DNA of 21,938 nt. Origin: Streptomyces katrae (GTDB lineage: Bacteria > Actinomycetota > Actinomycetes > Streptomycetales > Streptomycetaceae). Every line of letters begins with the position of its first letter. The stretch's first letter is position 1. Location of the stretch: assembly GCF_000966975.1 (NCBI RefSeq), contig NZ_JZWV01000160.1:1-21938 (forward strand), in the 5' to 3' direction. The notes under the pieces are model-generated. The model was not told the DNA's origin. It ran no database searches and saw only the letters and a list, made by a program, of their open reading frames with translations. Position numbers and translations under genes: made by a program. Below, piece after piece: positions 1 to 7,955 of the stretch.

Positions 1-639
1 GCCCCCGACACGCTCAGCGCGCTCGGCCGGGACGAGGCGCTGCTGGTGCTCGGCGGGCGGCGGATCGTCCTGGGGCGGCGGCACAGCGAGATCCTGGCCC
101 TGCTCGCGCAGCATCCCGAGGGCCTGACGGGCGAGGAGCTGGCCTACGCCCTGTACGAGGAGGAGTCGGTGGCGGCGGTGACCCTGCGGGCGGAGATGTC
201 CCGGCTGCGCGCCGTGCTGGGTGCCGGGGTCCTGCTCTCGCGCCCGTACCGCACCGCGGCCCCCCTGGAAGCGGACTTCGCCGCCGTGACCCGGCACCTG
301 GCGGCGGGTGCCGTCTCGGCCGCCCTCACCCGCTACCCGGGCCCGCTGCTGCCGGGCTCCTCGGCCCCGGGGATCGTCCGGCTGCGGCGGCGGATCGAGG
401 ACCAGGCGCGGGCGGCGGTGATCGCGCGGGCGGACGTGGGGCTGCTGTCGGACTGGGTGTGCAGCCCGTGGGGCGCGGACGACCCGGCGGTGTGGCGGGC
501 GCTGGCCTCGGCGCTGCCGCCCCGCGACCGGCCGGCCGCGCTGGCCCGCGTACGTTCCCTCGACGCGGAGCTGGGCGCGGGACCCGGCCCGGGGCCGGGC
601 GCGGGGCGTGCAACGTTCCCGCAACCTGCCCGCTCCTAG
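1..639 (+). CDS. C-terminal part of a winged-helix regulator upstream of aldehyde dehydrogenase (5' end outside window)
   Basis: The frame is open from base 1 to a TAG at 637-639, so the N-terminus lies outside the window. The visible part has a winged-helix-like segment ([21 protein letters not shown], then [20 protein letters not shown]) followed by a helical tail and a low-complexity GPGPGPGAG end. In streptomycetes the gene in front of this class of aldehyde dehydrogenase commonly encodes a GAF-domain regulator with this kind of C-terminal DNA-binding part. The GAF domain itself is not visible here, so that label is inference. Only 56 bases separate it from the dehydrogenase on the same strand, which suggests that it controls that gene. 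An 11-bp-spaced GCAAC direct repeat at 610-625 inside its last codons could be part of an operator. Confidence 0.7.
   Translation, partial: APDTLSALGRDEALLVLGGRRIVLGRRHSEILALLAQHPEGLTGEELAYALYEEESVAAVTLRAEMSRLRAVLGAGVLLSRPYRTAAPLEADFAAVTRHLAAGAVSAALTRYPGPLLPGSSAPGIVRLRRRIEDQARAAVIARADVGLLSDWVCSPWGADDPAVWRALASALPPRDRPAALARVRSLDAELGAGPGPGPGAGRATFPQPARS
608..625. promoter_or_regulatory. Possible operator before aldehyde dehydrogenase (GCAAC direct repeat)
   Basis: GTGCAACGTTCCCGCAAC carries GCAAC twice, 11 bp apart (610-614 and 621-625), placing both on one DNA face. It lies 70-90 bases before the dehydrogenase start, within the last codons of the upstream regulator. Only position and repetition support it. 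Confidence 0.25.
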
Positions 640-695
640 CCTCCTCCCCGAGCGCTGTCCGACGGCGGGCGGCGCCCGGCAAGGGGAGGACCACG

Positions 696-2219
<1,524 letters not shown>

Positions 2220-2237
2220 GCGCCTTTGCCCCGGCCG

Positions 2238-2255
2238 GCCGGGCCCGGGCCCGGC
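2238..2255. terminator. Possible weak terminator after aldehyde dehydrogenase
   Basis: An 18-base perfect palindrome made only of G and C (GCCGGGCCCGGGCCCGGC) begins 18 bases after the dehydrogenase stop. It could form a hairpin that ends transcription, but it leaves almost no loop, there is no T tract, and such runs occur by chance in DNA this rich in GC. Confidence 0.3.
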
Positions 2256-2424
2256 TGCTGGTGGTCCCGGACGCCCTGTGCAGTACCAGCCGTCTCGCCT
2301 GCCAGGTGTACGCCGGCCGCCTGCCGAGGGGGCCGGCCGGTCCTGGGAGGGAGTGGGCCAAATCTTGCTCAAGGCCGGACCTGCGCCCCCGCCCGGGCGT
2401 GGGAGGCGGCTAGCTTGTCCGGAC

Positions 2425-3168
2425 ATGAGTGTCGATCGTGGCTGTGGGTCAGAGGTGTCCGTCCCGCGTCGCCGACTGGTGCGTGCAGGGTTGCGCGGGG
2501 CCGCGGTGTTGGGGGCGGGGCTGGTGTGCGGGGCGTCGGCAGCCTCGGGCTCCCGGTCCGGGGCGGCGGTCGGCGACAGACCGCGGCCCTGCGAGCCGGG
2601 GCGTGCGTGGCGTGAGCTGGAGGCGGGGAACCGGCGGTGGCGGACGTTTCGTGAGAGCCATCCGGACCAAGCCGGGGACGTGCGCCGGGCGCTGGTGGGC
2701 GGGCAGCACCCGTTCGCGGTGGTCCTGGGGTGCGTGGACTCGCGGGTGCCACCGGAGCTGGTCTTCGACCAGGGGCTGGGCGATCTGCTCACCGTGCGGT
2801 CGGCGGGCGAGGTCCTGGACGAAGCGGTCCTGGGCAGCATCTCGTACGGGGTGCTGGAACTGGGTGTCCCGCTGATCGTCGTCCTGGGTCACCAGGGGTG
2901 CGGAGCAGTCGCCGCTGCCGTGCACGCCGAGGCCGGCGGTGCGCTCCCGGCGCACGTCCGCTACCTCGCGGAGCGGATCCGGCCGGCGATCGACCACCGG
3001 CTCGAGGGCCAGGCCCGGATCGACGCGGCGGTCACCGAGAACGTCCGCCGGGTCCGGGCGCGTCTCACCGCCGAGCCGGACCTCGCCGCCCGGGTCGCCG
3101 ACGGTTGCCTGGCCATCGTCGGAGCACGCTACGAACTGACCAGCCAGCTGGTGCGCAAGGTGCCCTGA
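2425..3168 (+). CDS. Beta-class carbonic anhydrase with Tat-like export signal
   Basis: A 247-residue protein that would interconvert CO2 and bicarbonate. The zinc site of the beta class is complete: Cys103-x-Asp105-Ser-Arg107 (CVDSRVPPE) and His156-x-x-Cys159 (HQGCGAV), together with the VRSAGE and ISYGVLELGVPLIVVLGH segments. The N-terminus has VPRRRLVRAG followed by a hydrophobic Ala/Gly/Leu stretch to about residue 40, resembling a twin-arginine signal peptide, so the enzyme may act outside the membrane. No lipobox is evident. The chosen ATG is at 2425; an in-frame GTG at 2455 would give a shorter leader that still keeps the arginines. The TGA at 3166-3168 is followed 49 bases later by the first ArsR-type palindrome, so the next genes form another unit. 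A SulP transporter gene lies about 2.6 kb further on; the functional link is inference. Confidence 0.88.
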   Translation: MSVDRGCGSEVSVPRRRLVRAGLRGAAVLGAGLVCGASAASGSRSGAAVGDRPRPCEPGRAWRELEAGNRRWRTFRESHPDQAGDVRRALVGGQHPFAVVLGCVDSRVPPELVFDQGLGDLLTVRSAGEVLDEAVLGSISYGVLELGVPLIVVLGHQGCGAVAAAVHAEAGGALPAHVRYLAERIRPAIDHRLEGQARIDAAVTENVRRVRARLTAEPDLAARVADGCLAIVGARYELTSQLVRKVP

Positions 3169-3217
3169 TCAGCCTGGGCCGGTGAACTTCCCGGCGGCGG
3201 CCCCTCACCAGCTAGAC

Positions 3218-3233
3218 TTGCAGAGTTATGCAA
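3218..3233. promoter_or_regulatory. ArsR-type operator, site 1
   Basis: TTGCAGAGTTATGCAA: 5-bp inverted arms TTGCA/TGCAA around a 6-base spacer. The same box, with the same GA at the start of the spacer, occurs at 4453-4468 and 7959-7974, both beside ArsR-family genes. Here it lies just before a micro-operon, with a -10-like TACTAG at 3236-3241. A bound dimer would cover the promoter. The match to the other two boxes is directly visible; binding is inferred. Confidence 0.72.
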
Positions 3234-3269
3234 TTTACTAGTTCTGGACATGGTGGACGGGGTTGGGGT

Positions 3270-3446
3270 GTGGCCGGGTTCGAGGAAGCGGCGCTGGAAC
3301 GGGTACGTGTGGCGCGGGCTCATCTCCAGGCTGCGCAGGAGGCCGCCGACGCCTTCGAGGAGGCGCAGGCCGCTGAGGAGCTGGAGGACGCGCTGCGCGT
3401 GGCCCACGATCACGGCGTGGCCACCGACGCCGGGACCGGCCGATGA
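3270..3446 (+). CDS. Small helical protein, first gene of ArsR-box micro-operon
   Basis: No family recognised. From GTG 3270 it encodes 58 residues, mostly Ala/Glu/Leu with a heptad-like pattern (FEEAALERVRVARAHLQAAQ, then ADAFEEAQAAEELEDALRVA), predicting one long helix or coiled coil. The in-frame ATG at 3228 would add 14 residues, but that codon lies inside the ArsR palindrome; it is possible only with an unusual transcript start, so GTG 3270 is preferred. The stop overlaps the next start as ATGA (3443-3446), so translation of the two is probably coupled. It may be a small partner protein; function unknown. Confidence 0.6.
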   Translation: MAGFEEAALERVRVARAHLQAAQEAADAFEEAQAAEELEDALRVAHDHGVATDAGTGR

Positions 3447-3706
3447 ACCCCGCGGTGCCCGCCGCGCGTCCGGGGCGTCGGCGCACGACAACGCCTGCCG
3501 ACGCCGGCCGGGCCGCCGGGCAGGGGCTGCGCTTGTACGAGATCACCTACCTCGGCACCGGCCCTGAGCCCGAGGTCCGCACGGTCGAGGCCGGTGAGGT
3601 CGCCGCCGTCATCGAACACGCAGGCGAGCACGGCGTGCAGGTCCTCGTCCGTCCGTGCCGCGGCCAGGTCGGAGAGCCGAGCACGAGGAAGGAAGACGCA
3701 TCATGA
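3443..3706 (+). CDS. Small hypothetical protein, second gene of the micro-operon
   Basis: An 87-residue protein that I do not recognise. The first 28 or so residues are Ala/Pro/Arg-rich and likely disordered. A compact core follows (LRLYEITYLGTGPEPEVRTV, then EAGEVAAVIEHAGEHGVQVLVRPC), which reads as beta strand, strand, helix, strand, like a small alpha/beta domain. Both ends overlap their neighbours by ATGA (3443-3446 and 3703-3706), the strongest evidence that all three small genes are real and coupled. Third-position GC is high throughout, as in neighbouring genes. Confidence 0.6.
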   Translation: MNPAVPAARPGRRRTTTPADAGRAAGQGLRLYEITYLGTGPEPEVRTVEAGEVAAVIEHAGEHGVQVLVRPCRGQVGEPSTRKEDAS

Positions 3707-3861
3707 CGGACAACCCGTCCGAGACGGACACGGCTGCGGAGCAGGAGAAGTGGAAGGAGAAGGGCGTTGCGATGCGGGCCTTCTTCTACATCTTCGGCAC
3801 GCACGTGTTCGCCGGGTTCGTCTGGTTGCTCTTCTACCTGGGGCAGCACGCCCAGAAGTGA
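3703..3861 (+). CDS. DUF6126-like single-pass small membrane protein
   Basis: A 52-residue protein with an acidic soluble N-terminus (residues 1-24) and one transmembrane helix at about residues 26-47 (AFFYIFGTHVFAGFVWLLFY), ending in a short polar tail. The RAFFYIFGTHVFAGF pattern fits my recollection of the actinobacterial DUF6126 family of tiny membrane proteins of unknown role. The ATG at 3703 is preceded by GAGGAAGGAAG and overlaps the previous stop as ATGA. It is the last gene of the ArsR-box micro-operon; a strong palindromic terminator follows at 3983-4006. Confidence 0.75.
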   Translation: MTDNPSETDTAAEQEKWKEKGVAMRAFFYIFGTHVFAGFVWLLFYLGQHAQK

Positions 3862-3894
3862 GACCGGGACCGAAGTGGGATCCAGCACCCCTGG

Positions 3895-3955
3895 GTGCGG
3901 GTTCGGGGAGGGAGCGGCCGCCTTCCGGTGTCAGAAGCGCGTGTCGAACCCGCAC
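3895..3955. repeat. Long-loop inverted repeat in convergent intergenic region
   Basis: GTGCGGGTTCG (3895-3905) and CGAACCCGCAC (3945-3955) are perfect 11-bp inverted arms around a 39-base loop. A competing imperfect pairing exists between GCGGCCGCCTTCCG inside the loop and CGGAAGACGGCCGCC just after it. It could be a second terminator, an RNA structure in the 3' end of the small operon, or a protein site. Confidence 0.5.
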
Positions 3956-3982
3956 TAACGGAAGACGGCCGCCGCATGTGGA

Positions 3983-4006
3983 GTGCGGGCCCTGCAGGGC
4001 CCGCAC
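3983..4006. terminator. Bidirectional terminator between micro-operon and first arsR
   Basis: A perfect 24-base palindrome with 10-base arms GTGCGGGCCC and GGGCCCGCAC around TGCA. It lies 122 bases after the DUF6126 stop and 14 bases from the stop of the convergent arsR gene, so it can serve both strands. There is no T tract, as is usual in streptomycetes. Confidence 0.7.
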
Positions 4007-4019
4007 GGTGGGGTACCGC

Positions 4020-4355
4020 TCAGGTGTGGCGGCCCGCCTTGAGGTCGGCCAGGAGTTCGGCCTGGCCCTCCAGGACCCCGGAGAGGATGCCGCGGGCGAC
4101 CCGCAGGAGCTCGGCGATCTGGGGATGGGTCAGGCTGTAGTGGACGTTCGAGCCTTCGCGGCGGGTGACCACCAGGTTGGCCTTGCGCAGGACGGCGAGC
4201 TGCTGGGAGAGGCTCGCGGCTTCCACCCCGACCTCGGGCAGCATCTCGGCGACCGCGTGCTCGCGTTCGGACAGGAGCTCCAGGACGCGGATGCGCACCG
4301 GGTGCCCCAGCGTTTTGAAGAACTCCGCCTTCAGCTGGTACAGCGGCGTGCTCAC
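4020..4355 (-). CDS. ArsR-family winged-helix repressor, no cysteines (paralogue 1)
   Basis: A 111-residue small dimeric winged-helix DNA-binding protein. The family core is clear: KAEFFKTLGHPVRIRVLELL, then the recognition region ASLSQQLAVLRKANLVVTRR and the wing SNVHYSL. It closely resembles the product of 7523-7864, so the two are paralogues. There are no cysteines, so neither the alpha-3 CxC metal site nor a thiol switch is possible, and no clear alpha-5 metal site is seen; the signal is unknown. The GTG at 4355 is chosen because GGGGAGAGG lies just upstream and because it aligns with the N-terminus of the paralogue; ATGs at 4382 and 4391 would add a leader. A palindrome at 4453-4468 implies autoregulation. 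Confidence 0.88.
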   Translation of the reverse strand: MSTPLYQLKAEFFKTLGHPVRIRVLELLSEREHAVAEMLPEVGVEAASLSQQLAVLRKANLVVTRREGSNVHYSLTHPQIAELLRVARGILSGVLEGQAELLADLKAGRHT

Positions 4356-4452
4356 TCGTGTACCTCTCCCCTGACTGCCCATCTCATCCACCCGGAACCG
4401 TTCCTCCGTAGGGCATCCGTTCGCCCCTCTTCACACCTTGCGACCTCCACAA

Positions 4453-4468
4453 TTGCAGACCCCTGCAA
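4453..4468. promoter_or_regulatory. ArsR-type operator, site 2
   Basis: TTGCAGACCCCTGCAA: the same TTGCAGA-N4-TGCAA box as sites 1 and 3. It lies about 100 bases before the first arsR gene and after the stop of the STAS gene, giving arsR its own regulated promoter downstream of the long operon. Regulation by either ArsR paralogue is inferred. Confidence 0.68.
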
Positions 4469-4524
4469 CTCGCGGGATCCGGGACCCGTCTTCAGGGCCA
4501 GGCCTCCGGACGGTGGTGCCGGTC

Positions 4525-4935
4525 TCAGATGAGGGCGGACGCCTCGGGCGACTGCCCGGTGGGCCAGTCATCGGTGGTCCACTGCTTGACCGTCCCGCCA
4601 GCTCCGTGGGCGGCCAGAGCGGTGGCGAGGTCGCAGTGCACGGGCACGGGCGCGCAGGTCCCATCGGGGACGAGCGAGCCGTCCGCGGGGATCGCGGCGA
4701 GCTCGAGTCGGCGCCCGTTCTCGCCGAGACGGCGGGCGGCCTGGGCGATGGCGATCTGCCCGCCGGCCGACCAGCCCAGCAGCCCGGTCAGGTCGAGGAT
4801 GACCGGGCCGGTGCCCCGGGCGAGCGCCCAGCCGATCGCTCCGGTGAACCGGTCGGTGGCCTCCGAGCCGAGATACCCGGCCAGGGACAGCACGCCCAGG
4901 TCCTGACGGGTGGTGTAGCGCCATTCAATCGTCAT
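4525..4935 (-). CDS. STAS-domain protein (anti-sigma-factor-antagonist-like)
   Basis: A 136-residue single STAS domain similar to SpoIIAA/RsbV proteins, which bind and release RsbW-type kinases. The central strand and loop VILDLTGLLGWSAGGQIAIA corresponds to the phosphorylation loop of SpoIIAA. Ser56 takes the place of the phosphorylated serine of DSSG, but the preceding Asp is Trp and the second Ser is Ala (WSAG), so phospho-control may be altered. A C-terminal extension after about residue 85 contains two cysteines and ends TDDWPTGQSPEASALI. ATG 4935 is chosen because GAGGAG stands just upstream; a longer frame begins inside the preceding gene. It is the last member of the SulP operon, 16 bases after the ATPase gene. 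Confidence 0.78.
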   Translation of the reverse strand: MTIEWRYTTRQDLGVLSLAGYLGSEATDRFTGAIGWALARGTGPVILDLTGLLGWSAGGQIAIAQAARRLGENGRRLELAAIPADGSLVPDGTCAPVPVHCDLATALAAHGAGGTVKQWTTDDWPTGQSPEASALI

Positions 4936-4951
4936 CGTCAGCTCCTCGGCT

Positions 4952-5377
4952 TCACAGGGGAAGGGTGATCCAGATGGCCTTGCCGCGCCCGTCCGCATCC
5001 GCCCGCACGACAGCGGTGCCGCCGAGCTCCATCGTCATCTCCACCACCATGGCCAGGCCGCTGCCCGGCGCGGTGCCCAGCGCACCGAACAGGGCGGGCT
5101 GGTAGGGGTGACGGTCGTGGACGGCGAACGCGAAGGCGCCGGGTCCGTGGGCGTAGGTCACGGTGATCATCGGGGAGGACACGGCGGCGTGACGGACGGC
5201 GTTGGTGACCAGCTCGGCCACGATCAGCAGCGCCGGTCCCACGCTCGGGTGCCGCAGGCCCACCCCGCATTCCACGAGGACCAGCTCGGTGGTCTCCCGG
5301 GCGATGCGCACGGCCGAGCCCATGGCCGGCACGTCCAGCACGTGCCGGTAGGGCATCGTCTCGACCTGGACGCTCAC
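4952..5377 (-). CDS. RsbW-like ATP-binding regulator (HATPase_c anti-sigma type)
   Basis: A 141-residue GHKL-fold ATPase. The N box is visible as VAELVTNAVRHA, followed by VHDRHP and the glycine box GSGLAMVVEM; the last strand is KAIWITLPL. Members of this family bind ATP, phosphorylate a STAS partner or hold a sigma factor; streptomycetes carry many orphan copies. The STAS gene directly downstream is the natural partner, forming a possible partner switch, but no sigma gene is adjacent. The start is GTG 5377, overlapping the previous stop as GTGA, so translation is probably coupled. Confidence 0.85.
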   Translation of the reverse strand: MSVQVETMPYRHVLDVPAMGSAVRIARETTELVLVECGVGLRHPSVGPALLIVAELVTNAVRHAAVSSPMITVTYAHGPGAFAFAVHDRHPYQPALFGALGTAPGSGLAMVVEMTMELGGTAVVRADADGRGKAIWITLPL

Positions 5378-5796
5378 CGGCCCGCCTCCGAGACCGCCCG
5401 GGCCAGACGGAACCCGGACACGGACTGCGGGCGCAGCCGCAGCAGGGTGTCGTGCGGGCCGTGGCTCCAGCCGGGCAGGGTGCGCCGGTAGTGGGCGGCC
5501 TCGTCCGGGTCGGCGATGACGTCGGCCGGCCCGTGGGCGCTGACCGTCCAGCCGGTCCCCGCCGGGGTGCGGACCTCATCCACGTGGTAGGTCAGCAGTG
5601 CCCGGCCGGGGATGGTGGCAGCCTGCACGGGGGCGCGGACGACGAGGCGCCCGTACTCCATGACGTGTGCGGCGGGGCGGACGACGACCACCTCCCGCTG
5701 GACGTAGATGAGACGGCCCTGCGCGGAGCCTTCGAGGAGCCACAGGGCCTCGGTGCCGGAGACCTCGATCATGCGGCGGTCGGCGGGAACGGTCAT
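5374..5796 (-). CDS. Pyridoxamine 5'-phosphate oxidase-like FMN split-barrel protein
   Basis: A 140-residue protein resembling the FMN or F420 split-barrel family. Sequence signs are the opening IEVSGTEALWLLEGSAQGRLIYV, the strand run VMEYGRLVVRAPVQAATIPG, the ALLTYHVDEV strand and GWTVSAHGPADVIADPDEA, then a C-terminal SGFRLAR. Such proteins bind flavin, F420 or haem, and the actual reaction cannot be read from sequence. ATG 5796 overlaps the SulP stop as ATGA, and its own stop overlaps the next start as GTGA, so it is fully embedded in the SulP operon. Confidence 0.8.
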   Translation of the reverse strand: MTVPADRRMIEVSGTEALWLLEGSAQGRLIYVQREVVVVRPAAHVMEYGRLVVRAPVQAATIPGRALLTYHVDEVRTPAGTGWTVSAHGPADVIADPDEAAHYRRTLPGWSHGPHDTLLRLRPQSVSGFRLARAVSEAGR

Positions 5797-7526
5797 CGTG
5801 CGCCCTTCCGGATGCGGTGCGGTCGGTGATGCGTACGCGGCAGCAGGCCCGCCTGCTCCAGGTGCTTGCGGGCCCCTGCGATCGCCTCCGGGGTCGTGGC
5901 GTACTCCCGGCCCTCCAGACGCAGCAGCTCCAGGACGCCGACGGCGTGCAGGGCCTGGCGCTGGCCGGGCCGGATGCCCGAGGTCATGACGGCGATGCCG
6001 CGGCGGTTCAGCCTCTCGACCGCGTCCTTCAGCACGAGGGCGCCGGTGGCGTCCAGGGTGGTCACCCGCGCCATGCGCAGGATGACCACCTTCACGTCGG
6101 CGACCTCGGAGAGTTCGAGGAGGAAGCGGTGGGCGCCGGCGAAGAAGAGCGGCCCGTCGATGCGGTAGGCCACGATGTGCTCGGCGAGCAGGGCGTGCTC
6201 TTCGTCGCTGTGCTCGCCGGGTACATCCGGGCGGAAGTCGACCTGTTCCATCCGCGCCTGGCTCGCCACCGCCTTCAACGCGAGGGCGCCCGCCACGACG
6301 AGTCCGATGATCACCGCGTACACGAGGTCGAGGATCAGCGTGGCGGCGGCGGTCAGGACCAGGACGACGGCGTCCGAGCGGGTGGCCTTCGCCATGGCGC
6401 GCAGCGAGCCGACCTCCACCATGCGGATGGCCGTGGCCAGCAGCACGCCGGCCAGGGCGGCCAGGGGGATCTTCGAGACCAGGGGGGCGGCGGCGAACAC
6501 GATCACCGCGAGTACCGCGGCGTGGGTGAGTGCGGCGAGCCGGGACGAGGCGCCGGTGCGGACGTTGACCGCGGTACGGGCGATGGCGGCGGTGGCGGGG
6601 ACACCGCCGAACAGCGGGGCCGCGAGGTTGGCGATGCCCTGCCCGAACAGCTCCTTGTCCGGGTCGTGCTGCTGCCCCACCGTCATCCCGTCCGCCACGG
6701 TCGCCGACAGCAGCGACTCCAGCGCGGCGAGCGCCGCGACCGCGACCGCCGGGGCCAGCAGCGAGCCGAACGCGGAAACATCGAGGAAGGCCAGCGACGG
6801 GGCGGGGAGCCCGGAGGGAAGATCCCCGATCGGGGCCGCCGCGTCGAGGTGGAATACCTGGGTGATCACGGTAGCGGCGATGACCGCGACGATCGAGAAC
6901 GGGACCGTCGGCCTCCACCGCGCCCCGGCCAGCATGACCGCCGCCACACCCACGGACAGGCCGATCGCCGTCCAGTTCGGGAACGCCACGAACTCCACGA
7001 GCGCCCGCCACGCCACCAGCAGGACCTTCTCCCCCTCCGGCTTCTCGACGCCGAGGGCGTTGGGTATCTGCTGGAGGCCGATCACGCACGCGATCCCCAG
7101 GGTGAAGCCCTCCACCACCGGCGCCGGCACGTACCGCATGTACTGCCCGGCACGCAGCAGCGCGAGACCGATCAGGAGGACACCGGCCATCAGGCCGACG
7201 GTGAGGACGCCGCCGGGCCCGTACCGGGCGACGATCGGCACCAGCACCACGGTCATCGCCCCGGTCGGTCCGGACACCTGGAGGTTCGACCCGCCGAACA
7301 GGGCGGCGAGCGAACCCGCGACCACGGCGGTGGCCAGCCCCGCCTCCGCACCCAGGCCGGAGGAGACCCCGAACCCGAGGGCGAGGGGAAGGGCCACGAT
7401 CGCCACGGTGAGACCGGCCAAGAGGTCCCGGCGGGGGCTGCGGGCCATGACCGCGTAGTCGGCCCGGGCGGGCAGGACGGCGCGGACCCGGCCCACGACG
7501 GCCGTCACCACGGTGTTCACGCTCAC
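5793..7526 (-). CDS. SulP-family inorganic anion transporter with C-terminal STAS domain
   Basis: A 577-residue integral membrane protein. Residues 34-430 hold many hydrophobic helices, including LLAGLTVAIVALPLALGFGV and the conserved NLQVSGPTGAMTVVL segment. A STAS domain follows at about 450-560, whose loop reads TLDATG (490-495). The family moves sulfate, bicarbonate or other anions by proton or sodium symport or by exchange. Substrate cannot be assigned from sequence; a beta-carbonic anhydrase 2.6 kb away makes bicarbonate an option. The start is GTG 7526, overlapping the arsR stop as GTGA, so the transporter is translated together with its likely repressor. The histidine- and arginine-rich tail (THHRPHRIRKGAR) is notable. 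Confidence 0.92.
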   Translation of the reverse strand: MSVNTVVTAVVGRVRAVLPARADYAVMARSPRRDLLAGLTVAIVALPLALGFGVSSGLGAEAGLATAVVAGSLAALFGGSNLQVSGPTGAMTVVLVPIVARYGPGGVLTVGLMAGVLLIGLALLRAGQYMRYVPAPVVEGFTLGIACVIGLQQIPNALGVEKPEGEKVLLVAWRALVEFVAFPNWTAIGLSVGVAAVMLAGARWRPTVPFSIVAVIAATVITQVFHLDAAAPIGDLPSGLPAPSLAFLDVSAFGSLLAPAVAVAALAALESLLSATVADGMTVGQQHDPDKELFGQGIANLAAPLFGGVPATAAIARTAVNVRTGASSRLAALTHAAVLAVIVFAAAPLVSKIPLAALAGVLLATAIRMVEVGSLRAMAKATRSDAVVLVLTAAATLILDLVYAVIIGLVVAGALALKAVASQARMEQVDFRPDVPGEHSDEEHALLAEHIVAYRIDGPLFFAGAHRFLLELSEVADVKVVILRMARVTTLDATGALVLKDAVERLNRRGIAVMTSGIRPGQRQALHAVGVLELLRLEGREYATTPEAIAGARKHLEQAGLLPRTHHRPHRIRKGAR

Positions 7527-7864
7527 GAGGTCGCAACCTCGGACTCGCGCAGTTCCTCCAGCAGCACGCTCTGCCCGGTCAGGACTTCGGTCAAGATCCG
7601 CCGCGCCGCCCCCATCAGCTGCGCCACGTCCCCGCCCGCCAGCTCGTAGACCACCGTCGCGCCGTTACGGGTCGAGGTGACGATCCCCGAGCGGCGCAGG
7701 ACCGCGAGCTGCTGGGACAGGGCGGAGGGCTCGACCTCGATCGCGGCCAGCAGGTCCCGAACCGGCATCGGCCCGTCCTGCAGCAGCTCCAGAACCCTTA
7801 TCCGCACCGGGTGCCCGAGCATCCGGAAGAACTCGGCCTTCGCCTGATACAGCGGAACCGGCAC
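7523..7864 (-). CDS. ArsR-family winged-helix repressor, no cysteines (paralogue 2), first gene of SulP operon
   Basis: A 113-residue protein with the same layout as the product of 4020-4355: PLYQAKAEFFRMLGHPVRIR, LSQQLAVLRRSGIVTSTRNG and a YELAG wing. It has no cysteine, so classical CxC metal or persulfide sensing is excluded and the ligand is unknown. The start is GTG 7864 with no obvious alternative. It heads a five-gene operon (arsR, sulP, FMN-barrel, ATPase, STAS) whose first four genes overlap by four bases. The perfect palindrome at 7956-7977 lies between this gene and phnA and can control both directions. Confidence 0.9.
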   Translation of the reverse strand: MPVPLYQAKAEFFRMLGHPVRIRVLELLQDGPMPVRDLLAAIEVEPSALSQQLAVLRRSGIVTSTRNGATVVYELAGGDVAQLMGAARRILTEVLTGQSVLLEELRESEVATS

Positions 7865-7955
7865 GGTCTCGCACCCTTCTCACCGCCCCGAACGGGGCAA
7901 ACGCCTGGTGCTGTGCCCGCGGCTACCTACGGACACAGCCATCACAGCATGTATG

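Noticed and set aside
2326..2380. ArsR-type box before the carbonic anhydrase gene
   Set aside because: TTGCTCAAGG near 2363 has only a partial left arm and no matching right arm.
3895..3955. Possible tRNA or tRNA-derived attachment site because of GGTTCG/CGAACC-like arms
   Set aside because: The arms pair with each other over a 39-base loop; no cloverleaf, anticodon stem or acceptor end can be drawn, and no integrase is near.
5817..7649. A 610-codon plus-strand open frame opposite sulP
   Set aside because: Mirror of the SulP coding frame; extremely charged and His/Gly/Arg-rich without domain signs.
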